A program made the position numbers and the translations under genes. A DNA stretch of 64,000 nt. Origin: Hysterangium stoloniferum (lineage: Eukaryota > Basidiomycota > Agaricomycetes > Hysterangiales > Hysterangiaceae). How positions within the stretch are numbered: position 1 is the stretch's first letter; every line of letters begins with the position of its first letter. Under the pieces are notes generated by a model. The model saw only the letters and a program-made list of their open reading frames with translations. It did not search any database and was not told the origin of the DNA. This document shows, in pieces, positions 11,976 through 23,959 of this stretch. The stretch covers positions 248,001 through 312,000 of the forward strand of contig WHVD01000044.1 in assembly GCA_015178975.1 (NCBI GenBank). Reading direction: 5' to 3'.

Positions 11976-12274
11976 AAGCCCCTATGAGAGCCTTCTAGAA
12001 AATGACATGTGTGACATGCATATTGAATACAAAAATTTGCATTTTTGAAATTTTATGCCAACAAAACATAATGTATTCCATAGGCACTAAGGACAAACCT
12101 TCAGCAGGGTGTCGAAAATTCAGTGCTAAGAACTGTGTTGGCAATATAAAATATAGCAACACCACCTTAATCATATTGAAGAATCCAGTGATCCAAACAG
12201 GTGTTCAATAGTATAATACTCCGGCGAAAAAAAAAACTTTTGAGTTTGTTATTTTTTTATCATTTTTTTGATAT

Positions 12275-14425
12275 TTATTTAAAGTTGCGATGGCGCTCCT
12301 TGTCTTTAAGCTTCCTACAAATATGGCTCCAAAATCCTTCAAACATGGTCCTAGAATCACCCTTAATCCACTGAGCTTCCAATGTCACGCCTACACTCGT
12401 GGTCGCTTGCGACACTGCCATGGGAGATATTCGACAGACCAGTTGGGATGAGTTTGGCGCCGCGGCGTCCGCAGATCCCTTCTCGTTCATTTCAACTGAA
12501 TCCGGAATGGGGACCATCGCGGCTGTCGATTGATGATCGACAGGGGAAGCTTCTCGCTTCCGCTTCCTCCGTGCAGATCGTGACCAGGTATTCATCTTGG
12601 CCTCGATCATTACCATCCAGGGAACTATAACTCCATTTCCACCTGGTTCTTGAAAGTGATATAGAACACTGTCCATGGACGTAAGGACTTGCGAGAGGGT
12701 TGTTTTTGCCTCAGACGGCAACATTGCAATGGTGTGTCGAAGAGTCGTTGGAAGGGGAAGGAAGGAGGCGAGAGACTGACCAGATGGACGTGCGAGGCTC
12801 TTTTAATACTTGTTGTGTGATCTGTATGTATTATACATGGATGAAAACTTACGTCCGGTAACCTATCCACTCCGAATGACCAACCAACGGCCCAGCGGCG
12901 GGTTTCGCCTTGAATGAACTGTGCAATAATGTAATTATCGATCTGAAGGGTCAAAATATGTATTCTTGATCAACAATGGAGAGGGTAGTCTTAGATACCT
13001 CTAATTTTCGAAACTCAGCTACCACTGTACCGACAGAACCCAGTTTTCCAAGCATGGATGTAAACCATCTTGTTCAGGACGGCTGTCTTTATTCTGTCTA
13101 CTGGGTAAATTGCTGTGACGCACCGGCATCGCGTTCTGACGTTTTCCCTGGTACTTTCATGTATCATTTTCAACACAAACGATTCTTCCCCTCCGGGAGT
13201 GATCATTTCTGTTTCGGCGCCGGTACACGCCTAAAAGCAATTTGGATAAGCACACGAGGGGGGAATGTTGAGGGTATTCGATTCACTCCACTGGGCGGTC
13301 CCTCCTTGGCACCAGCTGAGTGCTCTATCTCAGCTGTGGATCCGTAGAAAGGAGGATTACACATCGTAAAGTCGAAGCTGAAAGTATACAACGGGGGCTA
13401 TGAGCACATAGAAACTTGAGCGTGTTTAATGATATCCATGTAAGACAAAAGCAATTCCAATAATAAAAGCTCGAAGAGGTTGGGAAGGACCGGCCAATGT
13501 GGGATGCAGGTAAAGATGAACATACCGAGAGGTGGGGTCGTTTAATAGGGGGGCCAGTATATCGTCGTCTTGAACCGCACTTGATTCCGTAGATATTGAC
13601 TTGGTAATAATGGGGTAGATTTCAATCCTAGACGTCAGGTTGTTGTTAGAAACATTGAGGGTTGCATAGCTGCACGACACGGGGTCAATCTCTACACGAG
13701 GCATTGATTATTGGTGGTGAGGTAGTCAGACACAGATGCGATATATATCAGGCTCACCCGTTCCAATGAATGTCCAATTTTGGTTGCCTGGCAGTGAGCA
13801 ACCTAGAAGGGGGTATATTGCTGTTGCACCAGTTCCACTAGTATTTGCTCAAAATTACTTAATTGAGGGGGGAGATGCGAAGACCACAAACATATCAAGT
13901 CCGTGTATTTTAGGGGCAGATCCAGAGGTTGCGGTTGGAAATGTAACGAGTATCTCTTGAATCCATAGAATGTAATTTAGTCTAATGAGGGGAGATTGAG
14001 ATATGGGAAGTGGTACTAATATTCAACTGAGACAGACCGATTTGGTACCTAAAATACATTTTAGTGAGTGACGCTGGGAAAAGAATTAAATTTACTGGTG
14101 GACAAAGGCGATCCTCAGGGATATCCAGTGTTAGACCAAAGTCTTTTTTTAACAAAGCCTGGGTGAGAGCTCTGGAACGGTCATAAGGTAAGCTCTGGTG
14201 AATTTCGAATACGTTGTAAAACACACATTACCTCTGGGCCTGTGGATTTTTAAAGTCTATCACATATTTACCGGCCGTTGAGATAGACACACTACATTAA
14301 AGAGAGATTAAATTAAGTGGACACAAGAATGAGGTAGACCAGCTGTACAAGGGCTTTAGGGGAGGGAATGAGTCTGAAAGGGAGAGGAAATCCGGGGGTT
14401 TGATATAAGGATTTCGAGAATGCAT
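12275..14425 (-). CDS. METTL16-type RNA N6-adenosine methyltransferase
   Basis: Family members methylate U6 snRNA and some hairpin RNAs using S-adenosylmethionine. Twelve exons (14425-14349, 14291-14232, 14171-14096, 14048-14038, 13981-13892, 13837-13758, 13691-13526, 13377-13287, 13230-13124, 13068-12999, 12942-12853, 12775-12275) join to 1419 nt, 472 aa. Motifs read through the joins: VIDFKNPQAQRALT, IPEDRLCPPVPNRLNY, the SAM loop GLDIGTGATAIYPLLG, the catalytic NPPF at residues 194-197, ITPGGEESFV and QGETRRWAVGWSF. The start ATG (MHSRNPY) matches the family N terminus. The exon at 14038-14048 is only 11 nt. The C-terminal third is unlike human METTL16 and includes a basic KRKR stretch that may be a nuclear signal. 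The call is firm; exon edges are inferred. Confidence 0.9.
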
Positions 14426-15346
14426 GTAGCCAGAATTGAGTTTCTAAATACGTTGATCACGTGATGGCATCCCCCAAGTACATCGTGAGATCGATAGATG
14501 ATCAACTAGTTCGCATTCCTTAAACAGCACTCAAAATATCAGAACATATGTTCAAAGGAATATGTATATATGACGAAAAGGAGGTCGACATCAGGTTTAA
14601 TACCTAAAGGCGCCTTGCAGCATGGTAACATGACATTATCATTTTATAAAATGAAACCCGGAGGCTTGTTACCGCAAATCGTATAAAGCGCATTATATGT
14701 CAAGTTTAGGCATCTCGAGTGAAAACCAAAAGATAGACAGAATTCGTTAACGATGTGTTCAGAGCAACGTGGAAATGCACTACATATATCGTTCATGTCC
14801 TATGCCATGCAAGCCCTCGAATGCAGAACGTCAAGACGGCGGGCGCCAGGGTGCGTAAACATCCGTCCTGTGACCAATCTTAGGCCCTGAATATCGAATG
14901 CTGTAGGTCATTAGTAGATTCCGATGTCATGAGGATTGCACCGCAAAACGGCGGAGTGGCGCTGATCCGGCGAGAAAAAAAGGTAGTTTTGAAGGAGGAA
15001 TCAGGGAATACGCCAACGAACGGAAAGACTACCGTTACAGCTCTGCAGCAGATCGATGAACAATTGAGGAAAACTTGAGGTTAGTCGGAGGTTGATAGCG
15101 TAATAATAAGTGAGTGAAAAAAAGTGAAAGGATCCATAGTGACAAACAAGAGACCATAGGCGGCAACAAGTACTCCGTCGACACTCCATCGCAAAAGATA
15201 CGGAAGACTGGTGAGGGAATATCCAAATAAAGTTAGAGTGATATCAGCACTGAAATATTTAGTTATATTCTTTCTGACTGTGTAGAATCTGTCACGAATT
15301 TTTCTGACTGCATCTATCGACAGCTCCCAATTCCGCGACGACCTCA
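14426..15346. promoter_or_regulatory. Divergent intergenic region METTL16-like / NST1
   Basis: The two genes are transcribed away from each other from this 921-bp interval. No gene, tRNA or repeat is seen in it. The promoters must lie here, but no specific element can be assigned. Confidence 0.4.
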
Positions 15347-18300
15347 ATGGCAGCGACCCAACCCTCTAAACCACAGACTCGTATCTCAGGCACTCCGATT
15401 CAACCGCCTGTAGTTCATTATTCGCAACAGGACAATGGAAAGAAGAAGAAAAAGAAGAAGACAAAGACGAGAGGTACTCTCGACAGCACCAACAATAACG
15501 TGCTCAGTGACGACGAGATGCCTCAGCTAGAGTCTTGTGTCACTTCCCCGACTACTGCGATTCCAAGTCCCAATTTGCGCAGAACGGGTCTCTCGCCAGA
15601 ACTTGAGTCTGTCCATTTGTCAACAACAGCTTCCCTGTCTGCGTCGGCTGCAGCAGCTGCCCGTCTCAATGCTACGGCGGCGGCACAGACGGCACAGGCA
15701 GAGCTACTAACAGCCACAGCTAACGACCTCTATCGTCGAAGGGATGCCGATTCCATCCCAGACGACGAGGACTACTGGGCATCTCTTCCATCCCACATCA
15801 AGAATTTTGTGAAGATGACCTATTCGCAGAGCACGAATCCCAGCATTAATGCAAATGAGCGCACAAAGGCGCAGAGCATGTTTGCGATTGCCCAGCAGAT
15901 GGTTCAGGCTGGTGGTGCACGGACTGGTACGGGTATGCCGTTTGACCCGTCGATATTTTCGGATCCGGCATTCAACCTTGCCATGGAGCAGACCCTCGCC
16001 GCGAGCGGTCAACAGCTACCACTCCCCCCTGCGCCCGGTCAGCCGCCCCGCGGCCCTCTCCCACCTACAAATGTCGTACTTTTGAATGAGTTTGGCAACG
16101 GAGAGCGTGAGCAAATGGATGACGATTACTACAGCGAGGATGAAGTTGAGGCATTCGACTACAGCGGTGCTACAACCGGGAAAAAGAAAAGCAAAAAGAA
16201 GAAGAAGAAAGGTGGTGCTGTTGCGCCTCCCGCTGTGCCGTCGATAACCCCTGCTCCCCAGCCACCACCGACAACCCGTCCGCCTCCGCTGACCAGTTCA
16301 CGTGCGGCAGGTAAACAACCCATGTCATATGCGTCTACGCCTGCTCCTGCACCTGCTCCTACCGCAGCGTCCCGGCGCAATCCGTCTCCTCCTTCCTCTC
16401 ACACATCCCACAGCAAACACCCTGCTGCGCCGCCCCCTCCGAGTAAATTATGGAGCACCAATTCAACGGAGGAGCGCGAACGTATTAAGGAGTTTTGGCT
16501 CGGACTTGGAGAAGAAGAACGGAGAGCTCTCGTTAAAGTTGAGAAGGAGGCCGTTTTGAAGAAGATGAAGGAACAGCAAAAACATAGCTGTTCCTGTGCT
16601 GTTTGTGGAAGGAAGCGGTTAGTCTGATTCTCCGTTCGCTTCTGTGTTTCTCACCTGCTGACTCGGGCTATGAAAATATACGCACACACAGTAATGCAAT
16701 TGAAGAGGAACTCGAAGTATTATATGACGCTTACTACGAAGAACTCGAGCAGTATGCTAACCACCAACAGCAATATGCTTCCTCGGGTGGCACGATCCCA
16801 CCACCTCCCGGACCCGGTCCATTCCCAGGCAGCGTTGAACTCGACAAGGACGGCGCTGTAGTCGGACATCATCACCATGCGCATGCTAAGCCACCACGGA
16901 AGATAGCACCCCCTCTGACCAAGAAACAGGAAAGTGAATTTGATGATGAAGAGGATGGGGAGGGGGAAGGAGAGGAAGGCGGTGAGGAGTATGAGGAAGA
17001 GGACGAGTATGAAGATGAGGAGGAGGAGGAGGAGGAAGGGGAAGATGGGGATGAGGGGGATGAAGGTGATGACGAGGACGCTGTAGAGGAGAAGAGGGCA
17101 CCACCTACCGCACGGAAGGTTACCACCACCACCCCAGCCGCTGCAAGAGGGAGACAGCCTGTCCCTCAAACCAATGGCATTACAAAGCCTAACGGTCGTG
17201 GGGATGATTTTTTTAATTTCGGAAGTAATCTGACCGCCTCAGGTATGCAACGATGTCTTTCGAGAGGGACTGAATTTTTTTTAATCATATGCGTGGTCAC
17301 GTAGGCCCGGGCAATATCCTCACAGTAGCAGATGATCTTCTCAAGAACGACGGACAGAAGTTTTTAGAGATGATGGAGCAGCTCGCTGAACGAAGGATGC
17401 AACGGGAGGAAGAAGCTGCTGCGGAAGTAGGGATGGACAGTGAAGACGATGAAGACGACGAAGAGGGCGATGAGGATGATGAAGAAGATGAAGATGATGA
17501 CGAGGACGATGAAGACGAGGAGGAGGTAAGTGACGAACCCATTCCAAAACATAGCCTGACTCAGCGCAATCAGGTCATGACGGAGGAGCAGAAAATGGAG
17601 GAAGGAAAGCGCATGTTTTCTATCTTCGCCGCCCGAATGTTCGAACAACGCGTGCTGCAGGCCTACCGGGAGAAAGTCGCACAGGAAAGGCAGATGCAGC
17701 TGCTCCGCGAACTCGAGGACGAAGATAAAGCAGCGGCGGAGAGGGAAGCTAAGAAACAGAAGGAAAACCAGAAGAAAAAGGCGAAAAAGCTGTTTGTGTT
17801 TATTTTTTAACTATTGAATACATTCTCATTCACATGTGCCATTTTGTAGCCTCCAAAAGCAGGCCAAGGAAGAGGAGAAGAAACAGCGTGAGGCAGAGAA
17901 GGCTGCGGAGGAGGCCGCTTTGAAGGCGAAGCAAGAGGCGCACGAAGAAGAGATGCGCAAGAAGCGGGAGGAGGAACGTGCACGTCGGGAGGCACTTCGC
18001 AAACAGCAAGAAGAGGAACGAGCTCGTAAAGAGGAGGAAAAGAGAAAGCGGGTTGCGGAGGAAAAGGAGCGACAGGCAGAGCAAGAAAGAAAGAGGCGGG
18101 AGCGAGAAGAGAAGGCTAAAGCCGAGCGACGGGAGAAAGAGGAGAAAGAAAGGAAGGCGAAAGAGGAGAAAGAGATCAGGATTGCAGCTGAGAAGGCAAA
18201 ACGTGAGCAGCAAGAGAAGGAGGAGCGCGAGAAGCGATTGCAGAAAGAGGCCGAAGAGCGCAAGGAGCGCGAGGCGAGAGAGAAGCTTCAGCGCGAGCAG

Positions 18301-19368
18301 CAGCAGCGTGCGCAGCCACCAAAAGGACGTGGCATGCCCGCTTCTCCTCGCAATGCAGCAGGTGGTCCGTCGCGCGGTGTTCCTACTGTGGCTCCGAAGA
18401 AGATTCTCACAAAGCCCGCTGCGCCACCATCTTCAGCATCGAGTAGTAGCTCTAGCCCGCATCCTGCGCAACCTGTTCCTCGGTTGCCACAACAGCGACC
18501 CGCCATCATTACGCAAGCGCAAGCTCCAAATGCCGCCACGCCGCAGGTCCAACAGCCCAACCCAACCTCAACGACGCCTGCGCCATCTACGACTCCGATC
18601 GGGTATCAGAATCAGTATCCTTCGCCCATGTCGCCTCGCACGACTGCGCCTTTCCCGAATGGACCTCCTGCGCCGCCTGCATTCATGTCATATGGCGCGC
18701 CTCCTCCGCGTCCATATCCAAGCTTCGACTCTTTCCGAGGGGTGGGTCCCCCAGCTGCCATTGGGCCACCGTCAAAAGGCTTGCCTAATCCTCCTGGTTC
18801 GCCTATCGGCACGCCTTTTAGTCCTGGTCCGAGTAGCGGGTTTAGCCCTGTCCCAGGTCTGAGTAGCGGGTTCAGTCCTGCCCCTGGACCAAATGTCGGG
18901 TTTAATTCGGCTTCAGGACCTAGCAGCAGCCATTTGCGTCGGGGATCTGTGCAGGATCGGTCTGCATTCGGTGCAGTGCAGAGGCCCATGGCTCCGATTG
19001 CACCCATCGCGCGGCCGCATGCGCCAAAGGATGACGACTCGCCTAAATTGAGGCCGCCAAGCGCTGCACCTGCACCTGAACCTGTATTGGGCAGTTTGTC
19101 TTTGGTCCCTGATGACGACGAGCCGATTCTACCTCCAGGCAGGCGCGTCGTACCGGGTCCTGTGGGTTGGGGTGCGCCTGAAGCTCGTCCAGGGTGGGCC
19201 GGAAATCAGACTATGCCGTACGGCGCACCGAACCGTGCGCCGAATGGTTTATGGGGCGGTAACGCGGGGCCTGAACAGTGGCAGGGAGGCTTTCCGCCGC
19301 ATCAGCATCCACACCATGCGCCGTTTACAGGACCGTTTACGAACTCTCCACCTCCAGGCAACAATTGA
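15347..19368 (+). CDS. NST1: Stress response protein NST1
   Basis: NST1-family proteins are fungal stress (salt) response factors of unclear biochemistry. Four exons (15347-16617, 16692-17242, 17305-17791, 17850-19368) give 3828 nt, 1275 aa. Order seen: a lysine run near residue 35, the conserved block [20 protein letters not shown] with a [11 protein letters not shown]ys motif, then [18 protein letters not shown] after the first intron, acidic runs, [20 protein letters not shown], a second acidic run, a long Arg/Glu/Lys coiled coil (about residues 750-930), and a Pro/Gly/Ser-rich tail with 9-10 residue repeats (SSGFSPVPG). All introns are GT-AG. The assignment rests on the conserved central blocks; low-complexity parts carry no weight. 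Confidence 0.88.
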
Positions 19369-19519
19369 TAAGGATATTGTCCGTACTTTCTTTACAATTC
19401 ATATGTCATATCCTGTGCCTGCGTGTTGACTTACCATGCTTTTACTCATGCTTGAGACACATGCATTTGAAAAAAAAAACTTTTTGAGCAAGATGATTTT
19501 TTTTTTAATGTGAAAACTA
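19369..19519. terminator. Shared 3' region between convergent genes
   Basis: Only 151 bp separate the stop codons of NST1 (+) and the P4-ATPase (-). The interval holds A-rich and T-rich runs near 19470-19508, suited to polyadenylation signals in both directions. Exact sites cannot be read. Confidence 0.35.
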
Positions 19520-22500
19520 TTACATCAATTTGCTCGACGATGCCGGCGCAACCCGACTTCGAATGAGCTTTATTATGTACAAGGGGAGTGAGCTAACAGC
19601 CACGATCAATGCAACCTTCCAAGCGAATCGAACAGATATTACGAATGTGAGATCTTTGTGCAAGCTGTCAGCCTACACACCATGGCAATGAAAGCTGAAG
19701 GGCATACCAAAGTACTCGGGTAAAAACACCATGCTAACAGCGTACAAGAGGAGTGTCACAATTTCGGATGTGACCATGTATATATGCCTGTACAGTCAGT
19801 TGGTCATGGGGTGATACACTTGCGGAGAAGGGTATGACGTACCATATCGTGATTTCTAGAGCAACCATAATTAACTCGTTTAAAATGAGGGCTGTGAATG
19901 AAATGGCCACAATGTTCAGGAACTCGTTCTCGAATAGAAGAAGAGACATTATCATGATAGCCCCGCCTAAAAACAACCTTGTCGTCAGAAAAGGTGAAAT
20001 GAAGGATGAGCGCAATTTTTACCTTGGTATACGCTGATCATTAGCCACATAAAGAAAGTCTTGTAGGACAATGCACGACCCTTGAAAAGAATAATTAGGC
20101 GAGTCCGACGTTATCTAACGCAGCAAGGATTATTTTTTTCCCCATACCTTGGTCAGCTCTTTATAGAGTTCAGGATACAGAAGCGCAACATCCTCATTGA
20201 CATCTCGATCCAGAACAAGAGAAAACACCGGCGCCATGGTATACACAGTGGCATATCCCACCATTAACCAGCCCTGATACAGCGCGATCGGGGCAAAGTA
20301 GAAGATGGCCGAAAACACGGCCTGTATGACCGATATAATCAAGCCGCGGTGGATCACGAACTGGGCCAGCTTCGCAGAACGCTTGTACGAATTGCGACCA
20401 TGCCACACAAGGAGTTTGGTGAGATAGCTGAACTGCGTGATGGAGAAATCGGCAGCGAGGGACGCTTGCTTGCCTTCCTTTCCCACAATCCCGACGCCTG
20501 CAGAAGAAAACGTTAGCATCTCTGTTTCCGGCTAGATGGTCCTGGAGATGACTTGCCGACATCCGCTGCCTGGATCATGCTCACATCGTTTCCGCCGTCA
20601 CCAATACAGCAGACACGCTTTTTGGTGTGGTGGCGGATCAGACGGGCCACATCTGCCTTCTGAGTGGGGGAGCAGCGGCATGCGACCACAGCTGATAGCT
20701 TCGTCGTGATTTCGATGAATTCGGACTTGAACAGATCGAGGCAAAGCTAACAGGGATGTTATACACGATCTCGACACAGATCACCATTGTAGACAAACAC
20801 ACCTGTAACGAATCGCCATCGATAACGAGACAACAATCAGGTTTCGACTGGAGAAACTCGAGCTGATTACGGGCCTCATCGGCCGTCCGCACTGGATAAT
20901 CGTCATTAGGAATAGAAAAAAGAAAGAAAGAAAAATTCGATATCGTATGCATGAAACTCGCACGCACATTTTGCAACCTGATGGATATACTGATTCCGAG
21001 CCACCAACTTCGTTGAAATAGCAATACACGTGGCCGTCTCTATCTTGTCGCCTGTTAGCATCCATATCTTAATGCCCGCATTTCTCAACAGTTCCAACGT
21101 CGATTTGACGTCGTCTTGAAGCTTGTCTTCAACACCGGTGAGACCGAGAAGCTCCAGGTTCTGCTCCAAATGCTGCTGCACTACATCTCCCATAGCTTCG
21201 TTCCGATTCTCGAGGCTAATACTGGCTTCTTGATACTTGGCCTTGAACGTCTGGTACGAGTCTTCGCTCAATCTTTTCCGGGCCATGACCAGGGTTCGGA
21301 GACCCTCACGAGCCATATTAGCACATTCCTCCTCAAGCCAGTCATTCCGCTGCACAATTTTGGCCATGACGACGTCGGCCCCCTTTTGCAGGAACGTGAT
21401 CTCCCTGGTCTTCGTGTCCCGCACAACGATGCCCATCCGTTTCGACTCGGATGTGAATGGAAAAATCTCGAGGACTTGGAAGACCAGACGCGTGCCAGCT
21501 GGACTTTGGAGTTCAATTTTCTGGCGATCGCGGAAAACCAGCGTGAGCCCCACCGACTGGGTCCATTGGACTATGGCCACTTCGTCAGGAGACGACGCTT
21601 GGTATGTGACTGTTCCATCATCGTTCGTTACAGGCGTGACCTGCACCGATAGTCAGTATCGGAGAAAGGGCAATTAAGCGCAAACGACGTGCATTATGGC
21701 ATAATGCCAGACTAAGAACCACATCCCGAACTCGCGCAGACATATCTCGACGCCCTCTCGTAGCGAGCTGAATACCGGTCTGTATCTTATTTGTTGCTTT
21801 TAAGGGAGGGTCAGCGGATACGTTAAAGGAGGTGAACTGTTTCTCTCACATTGGTCCGCATTGCCAAAAGCCATTGCCAACTGATGTGCAACCTCATCCA
21901 TCGAATCAAATCCATACGACATGGTGCCCATATGCAGCTTCTTCATCTCCATCTCTGCAAGAGCCAAGGGGTCAGCATATATTGCAGACCCGAACGCACA
22001 CGAATGGCACCGTTTTGTGTCAATGTTCCCGTCTTATCACTGAGCAAATACTCGATGCGGCCAAGTTCCTCTGGCAGCGTGCTCGTTCGCACAATGGTAT
22101 TCGGTATCTCGCTATCATTCATGATTTGGGACGCGTAGACGGTCTTGCCCATGTCCAAGTTGACCCGTAGACTATCCCCGCCGCGGTTTCAGTAACTCTG
22201 ACGCGGACCGACACGATACCGTGGCGAGAAACGCACGCACCTGATCGGAATGATGGACGAGAAGAGGATCAAGAACCGACATACGTACACGTACCAGGCT
22301 CCGCGGAAGCCATTTAAAGCCACGAGAACGACCGATAGTGCGAATGTCACGGCGCAAAGGATCTAAACAGACACACCGAGTCAGAAAACACGAGGAACAG
22401 AGCAGAATAGAGAACAAGAGAGGGACCTTGGCCAACCGATTGATCTCCAGATCCAGCAAGCCGGCCTTGGTCTCCGGATGACTGGTGTTCATGACGGCAC

Positions 22501-23959
22501 GCGTCTCCGAGCCGGTGTAAATGACGAATCCCACAGCGGAGCCCGCAGCAAGGACGGTATTGGACCACAGGACATTCTCAGCAGTGAGCGGCTCTACCTT
22601 AGGCTGCAAAGGGACATCGCGCGGGTGTTCGGGCGAGGTCGTCGGCGAGGCCTGCATTGAAAATGTGCCGATAAATGTGTGTATGTCCTTGATAGGCGGG
22701 TCGGCTGGAAAACAACAAAAAACGCAAACGTTACAAAATGTGGCTAGGGCGCAGATACGTCGATCAGGCGCGAAATTGGGGGGTTCTCACCGTAGACCTC
22801 GGCGTCCAGGGCGAGCAACGCGCGGTCGTCGCTGAGCTGCTGGCACGAGGGGACGGCGACTCTGAGCTTCCAGTCGGTCTCGCCGTCGAGCTGATCGGTG
22901 CGGACGAAACACGTGCCGGAGGTGTCTGACGTGCGCAGGAGGACGAGGTCGGCCGGGACGCGCTGGTTCTTCTCCAGAACGACCAGGTCGCCGACTTTCA
23001 GCCTTGAGCTCGGCACGGCACGCGTCGGGGGCAGCGAGTGGCTGAGGTGCGTCGTGGACGGCTCCAGGATGAGGTATTTCGCGGAGTTGGCTTCGTGGTC
23101 GCGCTGGTTTCGCTTCCAGTCGTCGTAGGCCTCCTTTCCCATGGTGACGGTGAGCACGAATGCTAGTGGTGCGACGTAGGTAACGATGAAGCCTGCATTT
23201 CGGCGTGAGTTGCATCAGTCGCACACACAGCGCGTGTGGGCCGGATGACACGCACCGATCTTAAAGGCGGGGACAAATTGAGAAAGAGCGACGAGCAGGA
23301 AATAAAGATTGAAGAAGAATTTGAACTGCTCGTAGAATACCAAGGGAAGAAACGTGAAGACATTGTACTTTTGATTGCGGACGACGTTGGCTGGAAATTT
23401 ATTGCGCAGTTTGTCTGGTCGACAGGACTTGGGTGAGATAATGCATGGTGTACCGGAACGGAGAGATAATTCGCACCTGGGGGCCGGAACGGTATTGTAC
23501 GAGACTTGTCTTTCCCAATGATGGAAGGCGGCGGCGCAAGACGCTTCCCCCGCTGAGAACCAGGATCAGCAGTCGACGCAACGACGACACGCACGCACTA
23601 CTCACAGAGTCATCAACAGGCTTGGACGATAACAGGGTTTTCGCCTCGTCTTCTTCTTCGTCGTCGTCGTCGTCGTCACCACCGTGTATATATTCATTGT
23701 CCCTAAGCAAACCCCGCTCCTCCTCAGGATCAACATCTGTATAGTGGCGTGTCTGCCTCCCTTTCCCCTTTTGCTGTGCGTTGAAATTTGTAGTTGCAGC
23801 GATGGCTGCGCGTGCTGCTGCCGCCATGGTAGTACCGGTAGATTCGTTCTGAGGAAGGGCGCTGGGGGCGTCGTCTTCTACGCTTACTTGCTCGTAGCCG
23901 GCGGCTCTTGTGTAGCGGAATTTGCGACCTTTTAGAGATCGTAAAGGGATATCCGACAT
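19520..23959 (-). CDS. NEO1: P4-type ATPase (phospholipid flippase), Neo1/ATP9 group
   Basis: Family members flip aminophospholipids across Golgi/endosomal membranes. Seventeen exons join to 3459 nt, 1152 aa, close to yeast Neo1 length. Seen in order: an acidic N-terminal tail, the TM1-2 region ([20 protein letters not shown]), [14 protein letters not shown] (about 299-302 for DGET), [14 protein letters not shown], the phosphorylation site [10 protein letters not shown] with Asp about 509, [36 protein letters not shown] (about 890) and C-terminal membrane segments ending near PASSSKLM. The DGETDWKLR and PISLRVNLD wording favours Neo1 over Drs2/Dnf. Two introns appear to be GC-AG: 21641-21692 (GCACGT) and 20498-20556 (GCAAGT), both required to keep conserved motifs (CHNVTPV, DVGVGIVG). 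No disabling change is seen. Confidence 0.92.

Noticed and set aside
16872..17169. Long antisense open frames rich in Ser, Pro or Leu opposite NST1 and the acidic runs
   Set aside because: They are mirror images of low-complexity Glu/Asp/Lys coding on the plus strand; no motif of their own.
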